Assembly (NCBI RefSeq): GCF_014174495.1
Contig: NZ_JACJHR010000004.1
Coordinates: 124,001-188,000 of the forward strand
From: Amycolatopsis echigonensis
GTDB lineage: Bacteria; Actinomycetota; Actinomycetes; Mycobacteriales; Pseudonocardiaceae
Direction: 5' to 3'
Length of the DNA: 64,000 bases
Positions 1-8,844 of the stretch are shown one piece after another. The stretch's first letter is position 1, and the number at the start of each line of letters is the position of its first letter. The position numbers and the translations under genes are program-made. The notes beneath the pieces are model-generated. The model had not been told where the DNA came from, searched no databases, and saw only the letters and a program-made list of their open reading frames with translations.

Positions 1-248
1 CCCGCGCAGTACTCCCCGAGCGTCTTCGGCAGCCGGGAGCGAATTCGGTCCGTGCCCGGTAGCAACGTGGAACCGAACGCGGGCACCGAATACGCGCCCC
101 AATGCACGAAAATGCCGAACTTGCCGTCGTCCCACCACTCGGGCAGCGGATGGCGGGCCAGCGACTCCCGCGTCGGTTCGTACGCTGGCCGCTCCCCAGT
201 GTGCGAGCTGTCTCTGCCGAGTGGCAGCTCCACTGGGTCACCTGTCAT
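1..248 (-). CDS. Alpha-L-fucosidase, GH29 (N-terminal part)
   Basis: The reverse strand reads from an ATG at 248 through 82 codons and leaves the window at its left edge, so only the N-terminus is visible. The peptide contains [19 protein letters not shown] followed by YSVPAFGS, the characteristic opening of glycoside hydrolase family 29, which removes terminal alpha-L-fucose from glycans. A GGCCGGGG ribosome binding site lies about six bases before the ATG. No signal peptide is seen before the GH29 motif, so this form is probably cytoplasmic or the true start differs. Upstream lies a cluster of GGAACT repeats that may be an operator. The family call is firm; the nucleophile region lies outside the window. 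Confidence 0.85.
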   Translation of the reverse strand, partial: MTGDPVELPLGRDSSHTGERPAYEPTRESLARHPLPEWWDDGKFGIFVHWGAYSVPAFGSTLLPGTDRIRSRLPKTLGEYCA

Positions 249-286
249 CGTGATCCCCGGCCTTTCGTTCGCATCCCGGACGCGTC

Positions 287-326
287 GGAACTTTCGCGGG
301 GAAGCTGGAACTTCCGCGAGAGTTCC
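287..326. promoter_or_regulatory. Putative repressor operator upstream of the fucosidase gene
   Basis: Two near-identical direct repeats, GGAACTTTCGCG (287-298) and GGAACTTCCGCG (307-318), lie 20 bp apart. An inverted AGTTCC follows at 321-326. The cluster sits 40-80 bp upstream of the fucosidase ATG. Sugar-responsive LacI, ROK or GntR regulators often bind such sites before glycosidase genes. The repeats are seen directly; the regulator is unknown. Confidence 0.4.
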
Positions 327-329
327 GAA

Positions 330-1997
330 ACAGTATCATGAATATTTCCGATTCCCGGGATACGGACTTCGTGAGAATCGCCCGATTCCTGCGACTCGCA
401 TGCGAGTCTTGAGTAGTCGGTGCTGGTCCCCCCCAGCACCTCCGCGGTCGAGCGAACCAGCGCCCCCGCTGGGCTTTCTGGTGCAATGCGTGCCCGAGCG
501 GGACCCTTAGGCGGCGCAATCCGGCCCAGACCGCTTGCCATCGGGGAACTTGAACTCCGCTGTGGGCCGTGGGGGAGGGGGTGAGAGTCCGCAGCGGAGT
601 ATGACCAGTGTAACCGCACGATGCCTGAACATCGATTTCGTGTCCAGTGCTAGTGGCGATTGGTGAAGAATTTATGTTCACTGCCCGGTTGTCGAACCGG
701 CGCGCGGTGCGTGGTTGTGCAATCGCAGCGATTCGCCAGATCCTCTCGTCAAGGGCAAGGACGGAGGTGGAGGTCAAGAACCTCCCGACAGAAACGCGCT
801 GGAACTAGCGAGCCTCTGACGGGCTGCGAGCCACGCCAGGCAGTCAACCGCGGACGGGTGCGCGTCGATCGCCATGCGGAATTCTGCCCTAATCACGAGT
901 GGCAACCGCACCGGTTGTCAGTAGCGGATTTCCCGAGTTCGGCATGAACGATCCACTACTGCGATATGAAGAAATTCATTACCTGGATGAACGACCCTGG
1001 GGAATGCTTGCCGATTCCGCCTCCGTCTTGCGAACATGACGTGAGACTGCTGCGGAGCATCTACGCGCGCCGTGGGGTTATGAAGTGCTGACTAGGTGAC
1101 GTTAGGGGTGATTTGGATGCGTGGGAAGTGGATCGTCCTGTTGTCCGCGTTGGGGCTGTTCTGAAGTTCGGTTGCGGGACTCAGCCCGAGACCGGCTCGG
1201 CCGGAGGGTGGGGCACGTGACGCACCAATGGGTATCTCGCGGGGCCGGCGGGAAGCGTTGTCGTCACGGGCGCGTGACTTCTGCGTCGCGAGTTCCCAGC
1301 GTATGCCGATCGAATCGAGGCTTTTTCTCATCGGCCGGGGAGGTCGCCGCGAGAGTGCTGTGCGCGGGCTATGGGGAGGAATCGGTCGAGTCGGATCCCA
1401 TGGACGGACAGACCCGCGGGGACATCGAGGTGTTCCCGCGGGTCTGTGAAGGCCGTCGCTGCGGCGAACTTGCGTTCCTGCACGTCGCGGCGGGTGTCGG
1501 CGACAAACTCCACGGCGTTGGCTCGGCGGACCGCTCGATGGCGCGCCGAACGCGTTCTGGAGAGCATCGGGCGTTCGCTGCGCAAGGGGATCTGCAGACC
1601 CCCGAACTCCCGACGCCCTCGCCCGGACTCTGGCAGAGATCCACTACCTGAAATACCTGCCCAATCGAACCTTTCCTGCGGAGCCAGCAGCGCCCGAGAC
1701 ACAGGAAGCGTGTACCTCGTGAGTGAGAACCTTGCGAATTCGGCGGTGCTGATTGACACGGACAATGCTCAGCCGGTGAGCGTTGACGGGCTGAGGTTCG
1801 CGAGCGGATGTATCGGCGGGCGGTGCGATGTGCGGGACTCGTCCTTGACGTAGCCGTACCAGTCCGCGCACTGGCGCATCAATATCGTCGGCAATGGTCA
1901 CGAGCTGAATCGGTGTCGAGCGTCCGTCGGTTACGAACCTGCCGGATTCGCTATGCGGACCTGAGCGGGGAACGGCCCGGAGCAAGCGGGGAGTGGA
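330..1997. other. Long region without a supported gene
   Basis: About 1.7 kb between the fucosidase promoter and the IS copy has overlapping frames on both strands but none with a recognisable domain. A 41-codon frame at 966-1091 and a 15-codon frame at 1121-1168, which reads like a signal-peptide start (MRGKWIVLLSALGLF) and then stops, may be gene remnants. A strong hairpin lies at 1408-1447. The stretch is probably decayed sequence next to an insertion sequence. Confidence 0.5.
1408..1447. repeat. Long perfect-type hairpin
   Basis: A 17-base arm at 1408-1424 pairs with 1431-1447 across a six-base loop, with a single G-T mismatch that would be a wobble pair in RNA. The core is ACAGACCCGCGGG against its complement. 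No T-run follows, so it is not a classic terminator. It lies in a stretch without recognisable genes. Confidence 0.6.
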
Positions 1998-3140
1998 TCA
2001 GTGTTCGCGGTGCCAGTCGTCGAGGACGTCGCGTGATCGCCGGTCGTGGCGCTGCGTTTGGTGTATCTGATCTTCCTCCGGCTGGTGGGTCTGCTGGTGT
2101 TGCTCGGTCGTTCGTCAGCGTCCGAGAACATCGAGTTGTTGGTGCTTCGCCACGAGGTGGCCGTGCTGCGCGGCGGCAACCCGAAGCAGCGCCTGGATTG
2201 GGCCGACCGGGCGGTGATTGCTGCCTTGGTTCGCGTGCTGCCCACAGGGTTGCGGCTGCGCCGGTTGGTCACTCCGGCCACGATCTTGCGCTGGCACCGG
2301 CGTCTGGTCGCCGGGAAGTCGGACGTATCGACACCGAGTCGGCCGTCCGCCTGTCGACGTGGCGCTCGCCGAGTTGATCGAACGGATGGCCGCTGAGAAC
2401 CAGCACTGGGGATACAAGAGGATTCAAGGTGAGCTGCTCAAGCTTGGACACCGGGTCGGTTCTTCGACGGTCCGGCGGGTCCTGAAGCGGGCTCGGATAC
2501 CTCCTGCGCCGGGCCGGCAGAACGACACGACGTGGCGGCAGTTCCTGCGCACGCAGGCCTCGACGATGCTGGCCTGCGACTTCTTCCATGTCGACTGCGC
2601 GCTCGCCCTGAAGCGGATCTGCGTGTTGTTCGTGGTGGAGGTCGGCAGCCGTTACGTCCACGTTCTCGGCACGACCGCCCGCCCGGACGGCGGGTGGGCC
2701 ACGCAGCAGATCCGCGACCTCGTGATCGATCTCGGTGATCGAGTGAACGAGTTCAGAGTGCTCGTCCGTGACCGGGCTGGCCAGTTCACGGCGTCGTTCG
2801 ACGCCGTCCTGGCCGACGCGGGCATCGAGGCGGTAAAGATCTCTCCGCGCTGTCCACGGGCTAACAGCTACGCGGAACGTTTTGTGCTCACGGTCAGGAC
2901 TGAACTCACTGATCGTATGTTGCTCGTGGGCGAGCGGCATCTGCAGGCCGTGCTCGCCGAGTACGTCCGGCACTACGACGGTCGGCGGCCGCACCGGTCC
3001 CGCGAGCTTCGTCCGCCACGGCCGACCCACCCCGTGACTAACCTCGGCTCCCGACGGATCAAGCGACAGCGGCTTCTCGGAGGCCTGATCAACGAGTACG
3101 AACGGGCCGCGTAAAGCTACTGGTCAGCGCCGGTGACTGA
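1998..3140 (+). mobile_element. Insertion sequence, about 1.14 kb, damaged copy
   Basis: The element surrounds the frameshifted DDE transposase. Imperfect terminal inverted repeats are visible. The left end at 1998-2020 begins TCAGTGTTCGCGG, and the complement of the right end at 3117-3140 begins TCAGTCACCGGCG; both continue into a shared CCAGT. The ends are approximate, and no target duplication was identified. It belongs to the same family as the intact copy at 19173-20358. Confidence 0.5.
2046..3114 (+). pseudogene. DDE (rve) transposase, frameshifted
   Basis: The reading frame starts at 2046 with [20 protein letters not shown] and continues to a helix-turn-helix stretch ending HRRLVAGK near 2318. 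The homologous sequence then continues in the +1 frame (RTYRHRVGRPPVD) to a stop at 3114. Alignment with the intact transposase at 19244-20314 places exactly one extra base around 2318-2325. The C-terminal part has an integrase core: the first Asp in ACDFFHVD, the second in VRDRAGQFTASFD, and the Glu in NSYAERFVL. There is no obvious slippery heptamer, so this is more likely an inactivated copy than programmed frameshifting. A sequencing error is the alternative. Confidence 0.8.
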
Positions 3141-3322
3141 CTTTTGGAACCCCACAGGCTGCACCGCTGTCTCCGCGACCCGCCTGTCGACGATCCGCCA
3201 GACGGAGGTCAAACGGAAACAACCAACCCGTTCTGAACGCGGCGCACTGTCTTCGGCCCGATCTGAGGGAACAGGTTTGGCGGCTGGCGCGCGGCTGGTA
3301 CTGAACTCCCGGAACGGGCGAC

Positions 3323-3339
3323 TTCTCACTGAGTTCTCA
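3323..3339 (+). promoter_or_regulatory. Direct repeat TTCTCA-N5-TTCTCA before the response regulator
   Basis: TTCTCA at 3323-3328 is repeated at 3334-3339, an 11-bp period that puts both half-sites on one face of the helix. OmpR-class regulators bind this way as tandem dimers. The same arrangement occurs at 5669-5685, upstream of the DUF998/permease operon. It is probably the autoregulatory site of the regulator encoded at 3381. Confidence 0.55.
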
Positions 3340-3380
3340 TTTTCGTGCGGGAGAGTGGGGCCAGGCGGAAGGAGGCTGCG

Positions 3381-4073
3381 GTGCATCTGGTCGTGGTCGA
3401 CGACGAGGAAGCGGTCCGGGATTCGCTGTCGCGGACGCTGCGCTTCGAGGGTTATACCGTTTCGCTCGCGCGGGACGGGGCGGAAGGTCTCGACGTGATC
3501 CGGGCGGAGAAGCCGGACGGCGTCGTGCTCGACGTGATGATGCCGGTGCTCGACGGTCTGGACAGCTGTCGAGTGCTGCGTGCCGAGGGCAACTTCGTGC
3601 CGATCCTGATGCTGACCGCGCGCACGGGCGTCACGGACCGGGTCGCGGGTCTCGACGCGGGTGCCGACGACTACCTGGTGAAACCATTCGCGCTGCTGGA
3701 ACTGCTGGCCCGGGTGCGGGCGCTGCTGCGCCGGGTCGAGTACGACGCCCCGGCGCGTCCGGCCGGGGCCGCGCTCTCCTTCGCCGACCTGGTCCTGGAC
3801 CCGGAGACCAGGGAGGTTCGCCGGGGCGACCGGCCGATCCGGCTGACCCGCACCGAGTTCGCGATGCTGGAGGCGTTCCTGCGGCATCCGCGGATCGTGC
3901 TGACCCGGGCGGCGATGTTCGACCAGGTGTGGGGCTACGACTTCGGCAGTTCGTCCAACGGCCTGGACGTCTACGTCAGCTATCTGCGCCGGAAACTCGA
4001 AGAGGGCGGCGAATCCCGGCTGCTGCACACCGTGCGCGGGGTCGGCTACGTGCTGCGGGACGACCCGCTGTGA
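3381..4073 (+). CDS. OmpR-family response regulator (MprA-like)
   Basis: This 230-residue protein has a receiver domain (residues 1-115) with the acidic pair D7/D8, phospho-acceptor D51 in VVLDVMMP, T79 and K101. A winged-helix DNA-binding domain follows (about 130-228), ending in [12 protein letters not shown] and TVRGVGYVL. It receives phosphate from the kinase encoded immediately downstream, whose GTG overlaps this stop (4070-4073). GTG 3381 is preferred over an upstream GTG at 3345 because GGAAGGAGG lies 6 bases before it and the receiver fold starts directly with HLVVVDDEE. Domain order and the overlap with an MprB-like kinase resemble MprA. The TTCTCA repeat pair upstream suggests autoregulation. 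Confidence 0.9.
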   Translation: MHLVVVDDEEAVRDSLSRTLRFEGYTVSLARDGAEGLDVIRAEKPDGVVLDVMMPVLDGLDSCRVLRAEGNFVPILMLTARTGVTDRVAGLDAGADDYLVKPFALLELLARVRALLRRVEYDAPARPAGAALSFADLVLDPETREVRRGDRPIRLTRTEFAMLEAFLRHPRIVLTRAAMFDQVWGYDFGSSSNGLDVYVSYLRRKLEEGGESRLLHTVRGVGYVLRDDPL

Positions 4074-5461
4074 AACGGCTGCGGTGGCGGGAGCGCTCGC
4101 TGCGCACCCGGCTCACCGCGATGGTCGCGCTCGCCATGGCCGTCGCGGTGGTCGCGACGTTCTCGGCCGCGTGGTTCCTGACCCGGGCCAATCTGTATCA
4201 GCAGTTCGACGCCCAGTTGCAGACTTACGCGCAGGTCGCCGCGAAGGCCGCGGATCCGGCGGAGGCGCTGGCCACGCTGCGTGCGGTGCAGCAGGACAAG
4301 TCGGGTCCAGGCTCCGGGCGGGCCGAGGGGATGGCGGTGGAGTTCGTCGACGCGGACGGGGCGAGCGTCGGCGTGGCGGGCGCGCCGCCGTTTCCGACTG
4401 GCCCGCAGGCCCGGTTCGTCGCGGCGGGGGACGCGGCGCTCGGCTTCGATGTCGAACGCATCGGCGGGGACCGCTACCGGGTGCGCAGCGTGCCGCGGCC
4501 CGGTGGGGGAGCGGTGCTGGTCGCGCGCAATTCCGAAGGCCTGGAAGGAACTCTCGCCGAACTCGGCGGGTGGCTGACCCTGGCTGGGCTGGTCGGCGTT
4601 GCCGGTGCGGCGCTGGCCGGGCGCGCGATCGCCAAGACCGCGCTGCGTCCGGTCGCCGCGCTGACGGTCGCCGCCGAGGACGTCGCCAGGACTCAGGAAC
4701 TCGCCGCCGGCATCACTGTCGCGGGCAAGGACGAACTGGCGCGGCTGGCCGACGCGTTCAACGAAATGCTCGGCGCGCTCCGCCTTTCGCGCGACGAGCA
4801 GCGGCGGCTCGTGCAGGACGCCGGGCACGAGCTGAGGACTCCGTTGACCAGCCTGCGCAACAACATCGAGCTGCTGATCCACGCCGAGGGCCAGGACCGG
4901 GCGTTGCCGCCGGAGGACCGGACCCGGCTGCTCGCGGACCTCGATGTCCAGTCGGTCGAACTCACCACTTTGGTCGGGGAGCTGGTGGACCTGTCCACCG
5001 GCGAGCGGGAGCCGGAACCGGTGGACCGGGTCGATCTCGCGGACGTGCTCGCCGCCGCCGCGGACCGGGTCCGGGCCCGGTCGCCGCAGGTGGAGTTCGC
5101 CGTGACGCTGGCGAGCGCCGAGGTGAAGGGCCGGGCCGGGGCGCTGGAGCGGGCGGTGCTGAACGTGCTCGACAACGCCGCGAAGTGGAGCCCGCCGGGC
5201 GGGACGGTCCGGGCGGCGGTGCTGCCGGAGATCCCGGCGATCGTCGTCTCGGACCAGGGGCCGGGCATCGCCGAGGTCGACCTGCCGCACGTGTTCGAGC
5301 GGTTCTACCGGGCCGAGGCGGCGCGGTCGAAGCCGGGTTCCGGGCTGGGGTTGGCGATCGTGGAGCAGGTGGTCGGCCAGCACGGCGGGACGGTCCGCGC
5401 CGGAGCCGCCGACGGCGGGGGAGCGCGGTTCGAGCTGGCGTTCCCGGCCGCGGGCGCGTGA
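4070..5461 (+). CDS. Sensor histidine kinase (MprB-like)
   Basis: This membrane kinase has 463 residues. An N-terminal membrane helix (about 18-40), an extracytoplasmic sensor segment and a second helix near 170-190 are followed by a HAMP linker. The dimerisation box [15 protein letters not shown] has H253. The ATPase domain has [14 protein letters not shown] (N box), [10 protein letters not shown] (G1), FERFYRAE (F box) and GSGLGLAIV (G2). It should phosphorylate the upstream regulator, with which it overlaps by four bases (GTGA), indicating translational coupling. The sensor region is only about 130 residues and shows no known ligand-binding fold that I recognise, so the signal is unknown; cell-envelope stress is the usual role of MprB relatives. 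Confidence 0.9.
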   Translation: MKRLRWRERSLRTRLTAMVALAMAVAVVATFSAAWFLTRANLYQQFDAQLQTYAQVAAKAADPAEALATLRAVQQDKSGPGSGRAEGMAVEFVDADGASVGVAGAPPFPTGPQARFVAAGDAALGFDVERIGGDRYRVRSVPRPGGGAVLVARNSEGLEGTLAELGGWLTLAGLVGVAGAALAGRAIAKTALRPVAALTVAAEDVARTQELAAGITVAGKDELARLADAFNEMLGALRLSRDEQRRLVQDAGHELRTPLTSLRNNIELLIHAEGQDRALPPEDRTRLLADLDVQSVELTTLVGELVDLSTGEREPEPVDRVDLADVLAAAADRVRARSPQVEFAVTLASAEVKGRAGALERAVLNVLDNAAKWSPPGGTVRAAVLPEIPAIVVSDQGPGIAEVDLPHVFERFYRAEAARSKPGSGLGLAIVEQVVGQHGGTVRAGAADGGGARFELAFPAAGA

Positions 5462-5668
5462 TCGGGTCAGTCGGGAGGATCCGGTCGCAGGGCGACGGTT
5501 GAGCGGAATGCGGCATCCCGCCCGAACCGGCCGGATCCGCTCGTGCCGCTGAAGGACTCGCCGCGCCGGGCGAATCCGCCGCGAATTCTCCCGTCCGATA
5601 CCGATATCGGCGGGTTCCGCCCCCGAGTCCGAACCCCGCCGAGCGCTTCTTAACCGAACCCCGGGGAA

Positions 5669-5685
5669 TTCTCATCAGCTTCTCA
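5669..5685 (+). promoter_or_regulatory. Second TTCTCA-N5-TTCTCA direct repeat
   Basis: TTCTCA at 5669-5674 and 5680-5685 reproduces the spacing of the repeat before the response regulator gene. It ends 15 bases before the GTG at 5701, so it could overlap a promoter. This suggests that the DUF998-permease-glycosyltransferase operon belongs to the regulon of the neighbouring two-component system. Confidence 0.55.
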
Positions 5686-5700
5686 TCCGGCCCGCCGACT

Positions 5701-6339
5701 GTGGGGCAGGTGACCGGAAGCCTTGTCAGCGCCACTCCCGCGAAGCGGCTCGCCTGGTGGGCGATCGGCCTCACCACGGCCGCGCTTTCGCTGATCGGCA
5801 CGTTGTCGTTCGCCTTCGACTCGACCGTCGACCCGTTCCGCGACCCGGTCAGCGACTACGCCCTGCACCGGGTCGCCCGGATCTGGTTCGCCCTGGCCGT
5901 GCTCCTGGTGCTGACCGCCGGAGTCCTGCTCGTCGCGGCCGCCCGGGCCACGGCGTTGCCCGCCGGGCGCACCACCATCGTCCTTTTCGGACTGTGGGGC
6001 GTCGCGCTGGTGATCGAGCTGGTGTTCCAGGGAAACGCGACGGTGGGCGAATCGACCTTTCACGGCACTGTCCACCGGATCGGCGGCGCTGTCCTTTTCG
6101 GAGCGTTGCCGCTGGCCTGCGCGTCGCTGGGGCGACGGCTGAGCGCCCAGCCGCATTGGGCGAGGACCGCGCGCCGCCTCACCGGTTGCGCGATCGCGGG
6201 CCTGGTCACCGCCGCTGGTTTCGGCGCCGCCCAGTTCGTCACGGCATTGCCGGCCGGATTGCTCGAACGCGTCGCGCTCACCGCGGAACTGGTCATCCTG
6301 ATCACCGGTGCCCGCGCGATCGGAAGGGCGGGCCGATGA
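5701..6339 (+). CDS. DUF998 integral membrane protein
   Basis: This protein of about 210 residues has roughly six hydrophobic segments: near 18-38, 60-80, 95-115, 125-145, 160-180 and 190-205. The sequence FDSTVDPFRDPVSDYAL after the first helix matches the DPVSxxxxG-like start of DUF998 membrane proteins, whose function is unknown. The start is uncertain. GTG 5701 has no ribosome binding site, and GTG 5710 follows a GGGGCAGG that is too close. Either could be leaderless given the likely promoter just upstream. The stop overlaps the ATG of the next gene (6336), so the two are translationally coupled. The upstream TTCTCA repeat pair links it to the preceding two-component system. Confidence 0.7.
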   Translation: MGQVTGSLVSATPAKRLAWWAIGLTTAALSLIGTLSFAFDSTVDPFRDPVSDYALHRVARIWFALAVLLVLTAGVLLVAAARATALPAGRTTIVLFGLWGVALVIELVFQGNATVGESTFHGTVHRIGGAVLFGALPLACASLGRRLSAQPHWARTARRLTGCAIAGLVTAAGFGAAQFVTALPAGLLERVALTAELVILITGARAIGRAGR

Positions 6340-8369
6340 CCCTCGTCGCGATCGCGCTGGCGGTGCTCGCCGCGTGTTTCTTCGCCGCCGCCGTCCGCTT
6401 TCAGCACCGATCGGTCGAATCCGCCGACGGGACCGGTCTGCGCGCCGTCAGCGCAGTCCTGCGCAACCCGATCTGGCTCGGCGGCACCAGCCTCGCCGTT
6501 CTGGGCAGCGCGCTGCACCTGATCGCGCTTTCGCTGGCGCCGCTGGCGGTTGTCCAGCCGATCGGCGTGCTCAGCCTGGTTTTGACCGTCGGCTTCCGAA
6601 ACCCGGACCGTTCCAGCCGGGCAGTCGGCGCGACTGTCGCGGTATGTGCGGGAGTCGGCGGATTCGTCCTGCTCTCCGCCACGTCCGTCGGAGTCGCTGC
6701 CGTCCCCAGCCTCGCCAGCGTCCAACCGGCGCTGCTGGCCGGAGCGTGCGCGGCCGCCGGAGCATGGTTTGTCCGCGGCCGTGCGAGATGCCTGACCCAA
6801 GCCGCCGCCGCGGCAGTCCTTTTCGGACTCGGCTCCGCCACGATGCGCGTCGCTGCCCTGCATCTTGTCCACGGGACTCCCGGCACGGGCGCGGTAGTGG
6901 CCGCCGAAGCCGGACTGCTCCTGCTGACCGGCGGCTGGCTGATGCACCGGGCCTACGCCAGCGGTCCCGCCGCGGTCGCTGTCGCGGCGACAACTGTCGT
7001 GGACCCGTTCACCGCAATCCTCGCCAGCGCCTTGCTGTTCGGCGAGCGACCAGTCGCGTCGCCCGTCGCCGCCACTGTCCAAATAGGACTGGCCGCCGTC
7101 GCCATCGCCGGCGTCGTCGTGCTGGCCTACGCGAAACCGTCACCTCGAACTGTTCAGGAGCGTCCCATGCCGCATTCCCGGTTGCGTATCGTCATCGGCG
7201 CCGACACCTTCCCTCCCGATGTGAACGGCGCCGCCCACTTCGCCGAACGCCTGGCCCGCGGATTGAGCGCCCGCGGCCACGAGGTCCACATCCTCACCCC
7301 GCAGCGCGCCGAGGTCCCCGGTCCGGACGCGGGCTACGCGCTCCATTACGTGCCGTCCCACCGCACGCCCTTCCACCCGACGTTCCGCTTCAGCACCCCG
7401 CGCCGCGCCCGTCGCACCGCCGCCGAACTGCTGGACAACCTCCGCCCCGACGTCGTCCACGTCCAGTCGCACTTCTCGGTCGGCCGCGGTCTGCTGGCCG
7501 CCGCCGGAGAACGCGGCGTCCCCGCCGTCGCGACAAACCACTTCATGCCGGAAAACCTGCTCGGCTTCGTATCGCTGCCCGAACCGGTGACGTCGGCGCT
7601 GACCCGCTGGGCCTGGCGCGACTTCGTCCGGGTCTTCCGCCGCGCCGGCGTCGTCACCACGCCGACCCCGCGCGCCGCGCAACTGCTGGAGGAAAAAGGT
7701 TTCCCCGGCCCGGTCGCAGTGGTCTCGTGCGGAATCGACCTGGGCCACTACGCCCCGGCCGTACCCGCGCCCGCCGATCCCGTCCGCGTCCTGTTCGTCG
7801 GCCGCCTGGACGCGGAGAAGAACGTGCACGACCTTCTCCGGGCCCTGCCGAAAGTCCCGACCCTGCACGCCACCCTCATCGGCGACGGTTCGTGCCGGAC
7901 CGAACTGGAACACCTCGCCGCCCGCCTGGACGTCGCGGACCGGGTGACGTTCCGCGGTTTCGTGCCCGACGCCGAACTGGTGCGCGCGTACCGGACCAGC
8001 CACCTCTTCTGCATGCCGGGCACCGCCGAACTGCAAAGCCTGGCAACGATGGAAGCGATGGCCGCCGGCCTCCCGGTGCTCGCCGCCGACGCGATGGCCC
8101 TGCCCCACCTGGTGACCCCGGGCCGGACCGGGTGGCTCTACCCGCCCGGCGAGACGGAGGTGCTGGGGGAACGTTTGCTGGAACTGACCGCCGATCCCGC
8201 CCTGCGCGCGAGAATGGGCCGAGCCGGCCAAGAAGCCGTTGCCAGGCACGGAATAGCCCGGACCCTGGACGCCTACGAGGATCTCTACCGAGCCGCGACT
8301 GGGGCACACCCGCGCAGCCGACCCGGCGGTGTAGCGCAAACGCCGCTACCGCCGCTCTTCCAGCCCTAG
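6336..8369 (+). CDS. DMT-type permease fused in frame to GT4 glycosyltransferase
   Basis: The frame opens at ATG 6336, overlapping the previous stop (ATGA). About 277 residues look like a drug/metabolite (EamA-like) permease: about nine hydrophobic helices, and APLAVVQPIGVLSLVLT in the first half mirrored by PAAVAVAATTVVDPFTAIL in the second. The frame then continues with no stop codon into a complete GT4 glycosyltransferase whose own likely start is at 7167. Either this is a true 677-residue fusion, which would tether the transferase to the membrane, or the permease gene has lost its stop. A good ribosome binding site before 7167 supports at least some separate translation. The permease substrate is unknown; such proteins may export sugars, amino acids or lipid-linked compounds. 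Confidence 0.6.
   Translation: MTLVAIALAVLAACFFAAAVRFQHRSVESADGTGLRAVSAVLRNPIWLGGTSLAVLGSALHLIALSLAPLAVVQPIGVLSLVLTVGFRNPDRSSRAVGATVAVCAGVGGFVLLSATSVGVAAVPSLASVQPALLAGACAAAGAWFVRGRARCLTQAAAAAVLFGLGSATMRVAALHLVHGTPGTGAVVAAEAGLLLLTGGWLMHRAYASGPAAVAVAATTVVDPFTAILASALLFGERPVASPVAATVQIGLAAVAIAGVVVLAYAKPSPRTVQERPMPHSRLRIVIGADTFPPDVNGAAHFAERLARGLSARGHEVHILTPQRAEVPGPDAGYALHYVPSHRTPFHPTFRFSTPRRARRTAAELLDNLRPDVVHVQSHFSVGRGLLAAAGERGVPAVATNHFMPENLLGFVSLPEPVTSALTRWAWRDFVRVFRRAGVVTTPTPRAAQLLEEKGFPGPVAVVSCGIDLGHYAPAVPAPADPVRVLFVGRLDAEKNVHDLLRALPKVPTLHATLIGDGSCRTELEHLAARLDVADRVTFRGFVPDAELVRAYRTSHLFCMPGTAELQSLATMEAMAAGLPVLAADAMALPHLVTPGRTGWLYPPGETEVLGERLLELTADPALRARMGRAGQEAVARHGIARTLDAYEDLYRAATGAHPRSRPGGVAQTPLPPLFQP
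7167..8369 (+). CDS. GT4 glycosyltransferase (PimB/MgtA-like), internal start
   Basis: From ATG 7167, preceded by CAGGAG six bases upstream, 400 residues form a GT-B glycosyltransferase. The N-terminal half has ADTFPPDVNGAAHFAERLA, the acceptor-binding loop of GDP-mannose-dependent alpha-mannosyltransferases. The C-terminal half has VLFVGRLDAEKNVHDLLRAL and GTAELQSLATMEAMAAGLP, the latter containing an ExxxxxxxE-type donor-binding motif. Relatives make phosphatidylinositol mannosides, or mannosyl- or glucuronosyl-lipids, at the cytoplasmic face of the membrane. The exact donor and acceptor cannot be read from sequence. It lies in frame behind the permease domain (6336). A hairpin at 8374-8403 ends the operon. 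Confidence 0.75.
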   Translation: MPHSRLRIVIGADTFPPDVNGAAHFAERLARGLSARGHEVHILTPQRAEVPGPDAGYALHYVPSHRTPFHPTFRFSTPRRARRTAAELLDNLRPDVVHVQSHFSVGRGLLAAAGERGVPAVATNHFMPENLLGFVSLPEPVTSALTRWAWRDFVRVFRRAGVVTTPTPRAAQLLEEKGFPGPVAVVSCGIDLGHYAPAVPAPADPVRVLFVGRLDAEKNVHDLLRALPKVPTLHATLIGDGSCRTELEHLAARLDVADRVTFRGFVPDAELVRAYRTSHLFCMPGTAELQSLATMEAMAAGLPVLAADAMALPHLVTPGRTGWLYPPGETEVLGERLLELTADPALRARMGRAGQEAVARHGIARTLDAYEDLYRAATGAHPRSRPGGVAQTPLPPLFQP

Positions 8370-8373
8370 CCCA

Positions 8374-8403
8374 GCGCCTGCCGCAGTCTCGCGGCTCAGG
8401 CGC
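8374..8403 (+). terminator. Hairpin after the glycosyltransferase gene
   Basis: GCGCCTG (8374-8380) pairs with CAGGCGC (8397-8403), and inside it CCGC (8381-8384) pairs with GCGG (8391-8394) with a two-base bulge. It begins five bases after the stop. There is no U-tract, as is common in high-GC actinomycetes. Confidence 0.5.
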
Positions 8404-8427
8404 CCGCACCCCCTTTCGTCCGGAACA

Positions 8428-8844
8428 CATCCAGCGATTCGAGGCACACACAACGAGTTGGAGGCCGAGAAAGAAACGATTGCCGCGCGGATAGCGGCTT
8501 TGGACATGGAGGCGGAAAGCCAACTGAAGCGGCCGGGGCCCGACAAGGCGGCTCTGCTTGACCCGTTGCCCGTGCTTGCACTGAAGCTCGCCGCGGCACC
8601 GCCGGAGCTGCTGAGGAAGTTCTTCGACGTGCTCCGGCTCGAACTACGATTGCTGTATGACGATCCTGTCGAGATTGCCGTCACTCCGCCCGCCGGGGAC
8701 GTTCCGGACGCGGCGGAAGGAATCGCGGATCAGATGACTGACGCACAAGGTTCACCCGCTCAGGCGAGCGCTCGCTTGTGCGCAGAGGTCGTCCGCCCCC
8801 CGGGTGGTTCGGACAACGTCCGCGTCAGAAAGAACGGCCTCTGA
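8428..8844 (+). pseudogene. C-terminal remnant of a large serine recombinase
   Basis: The frame reads NELEAEKETIAARIAALD, a coiled segment, then LPVLALKLAAAPPELLRKFFDVL and a short beta stretch RLLYDDPVEIAVTPPAG. This matches the coiled-coil and tail of actinobacterial zinc-ribbon serine recombinases. The catalytic N-terminus (the resolvase domain with its serine) and the recombinase/zinc-ribbon domain are absent from the sequence upstream, which belongs to the glycosyltransferase operon and its terminator. It is therefore an isolated relic, perhaps of a lost phage or integrative element. The boundaries are approximate, and the last 35 residues do not resemble the family. Confidence 0.45.

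Noticed and set aside
640..720. Possible tRNA T-arm (GGTTCGACAACCGG on the minus strand)
   Set aside because: The loop is one base short, and no matching acceptor stem, anticodon arm or D-arm can be folded around it.
2310..2330. Programmed frameshifting in the first transposase
   Set aside because: No slippery heptamer or downstream structure, and the homologous copy is one continuous frame, so a simple insertion is more likely.
3929..4069. Upstream start of the first histidine kinase
   Set aside because: That stretch is the response regulator gene read out of frame; GTG 4070 overlaps its stop and begins the membrane anchor.
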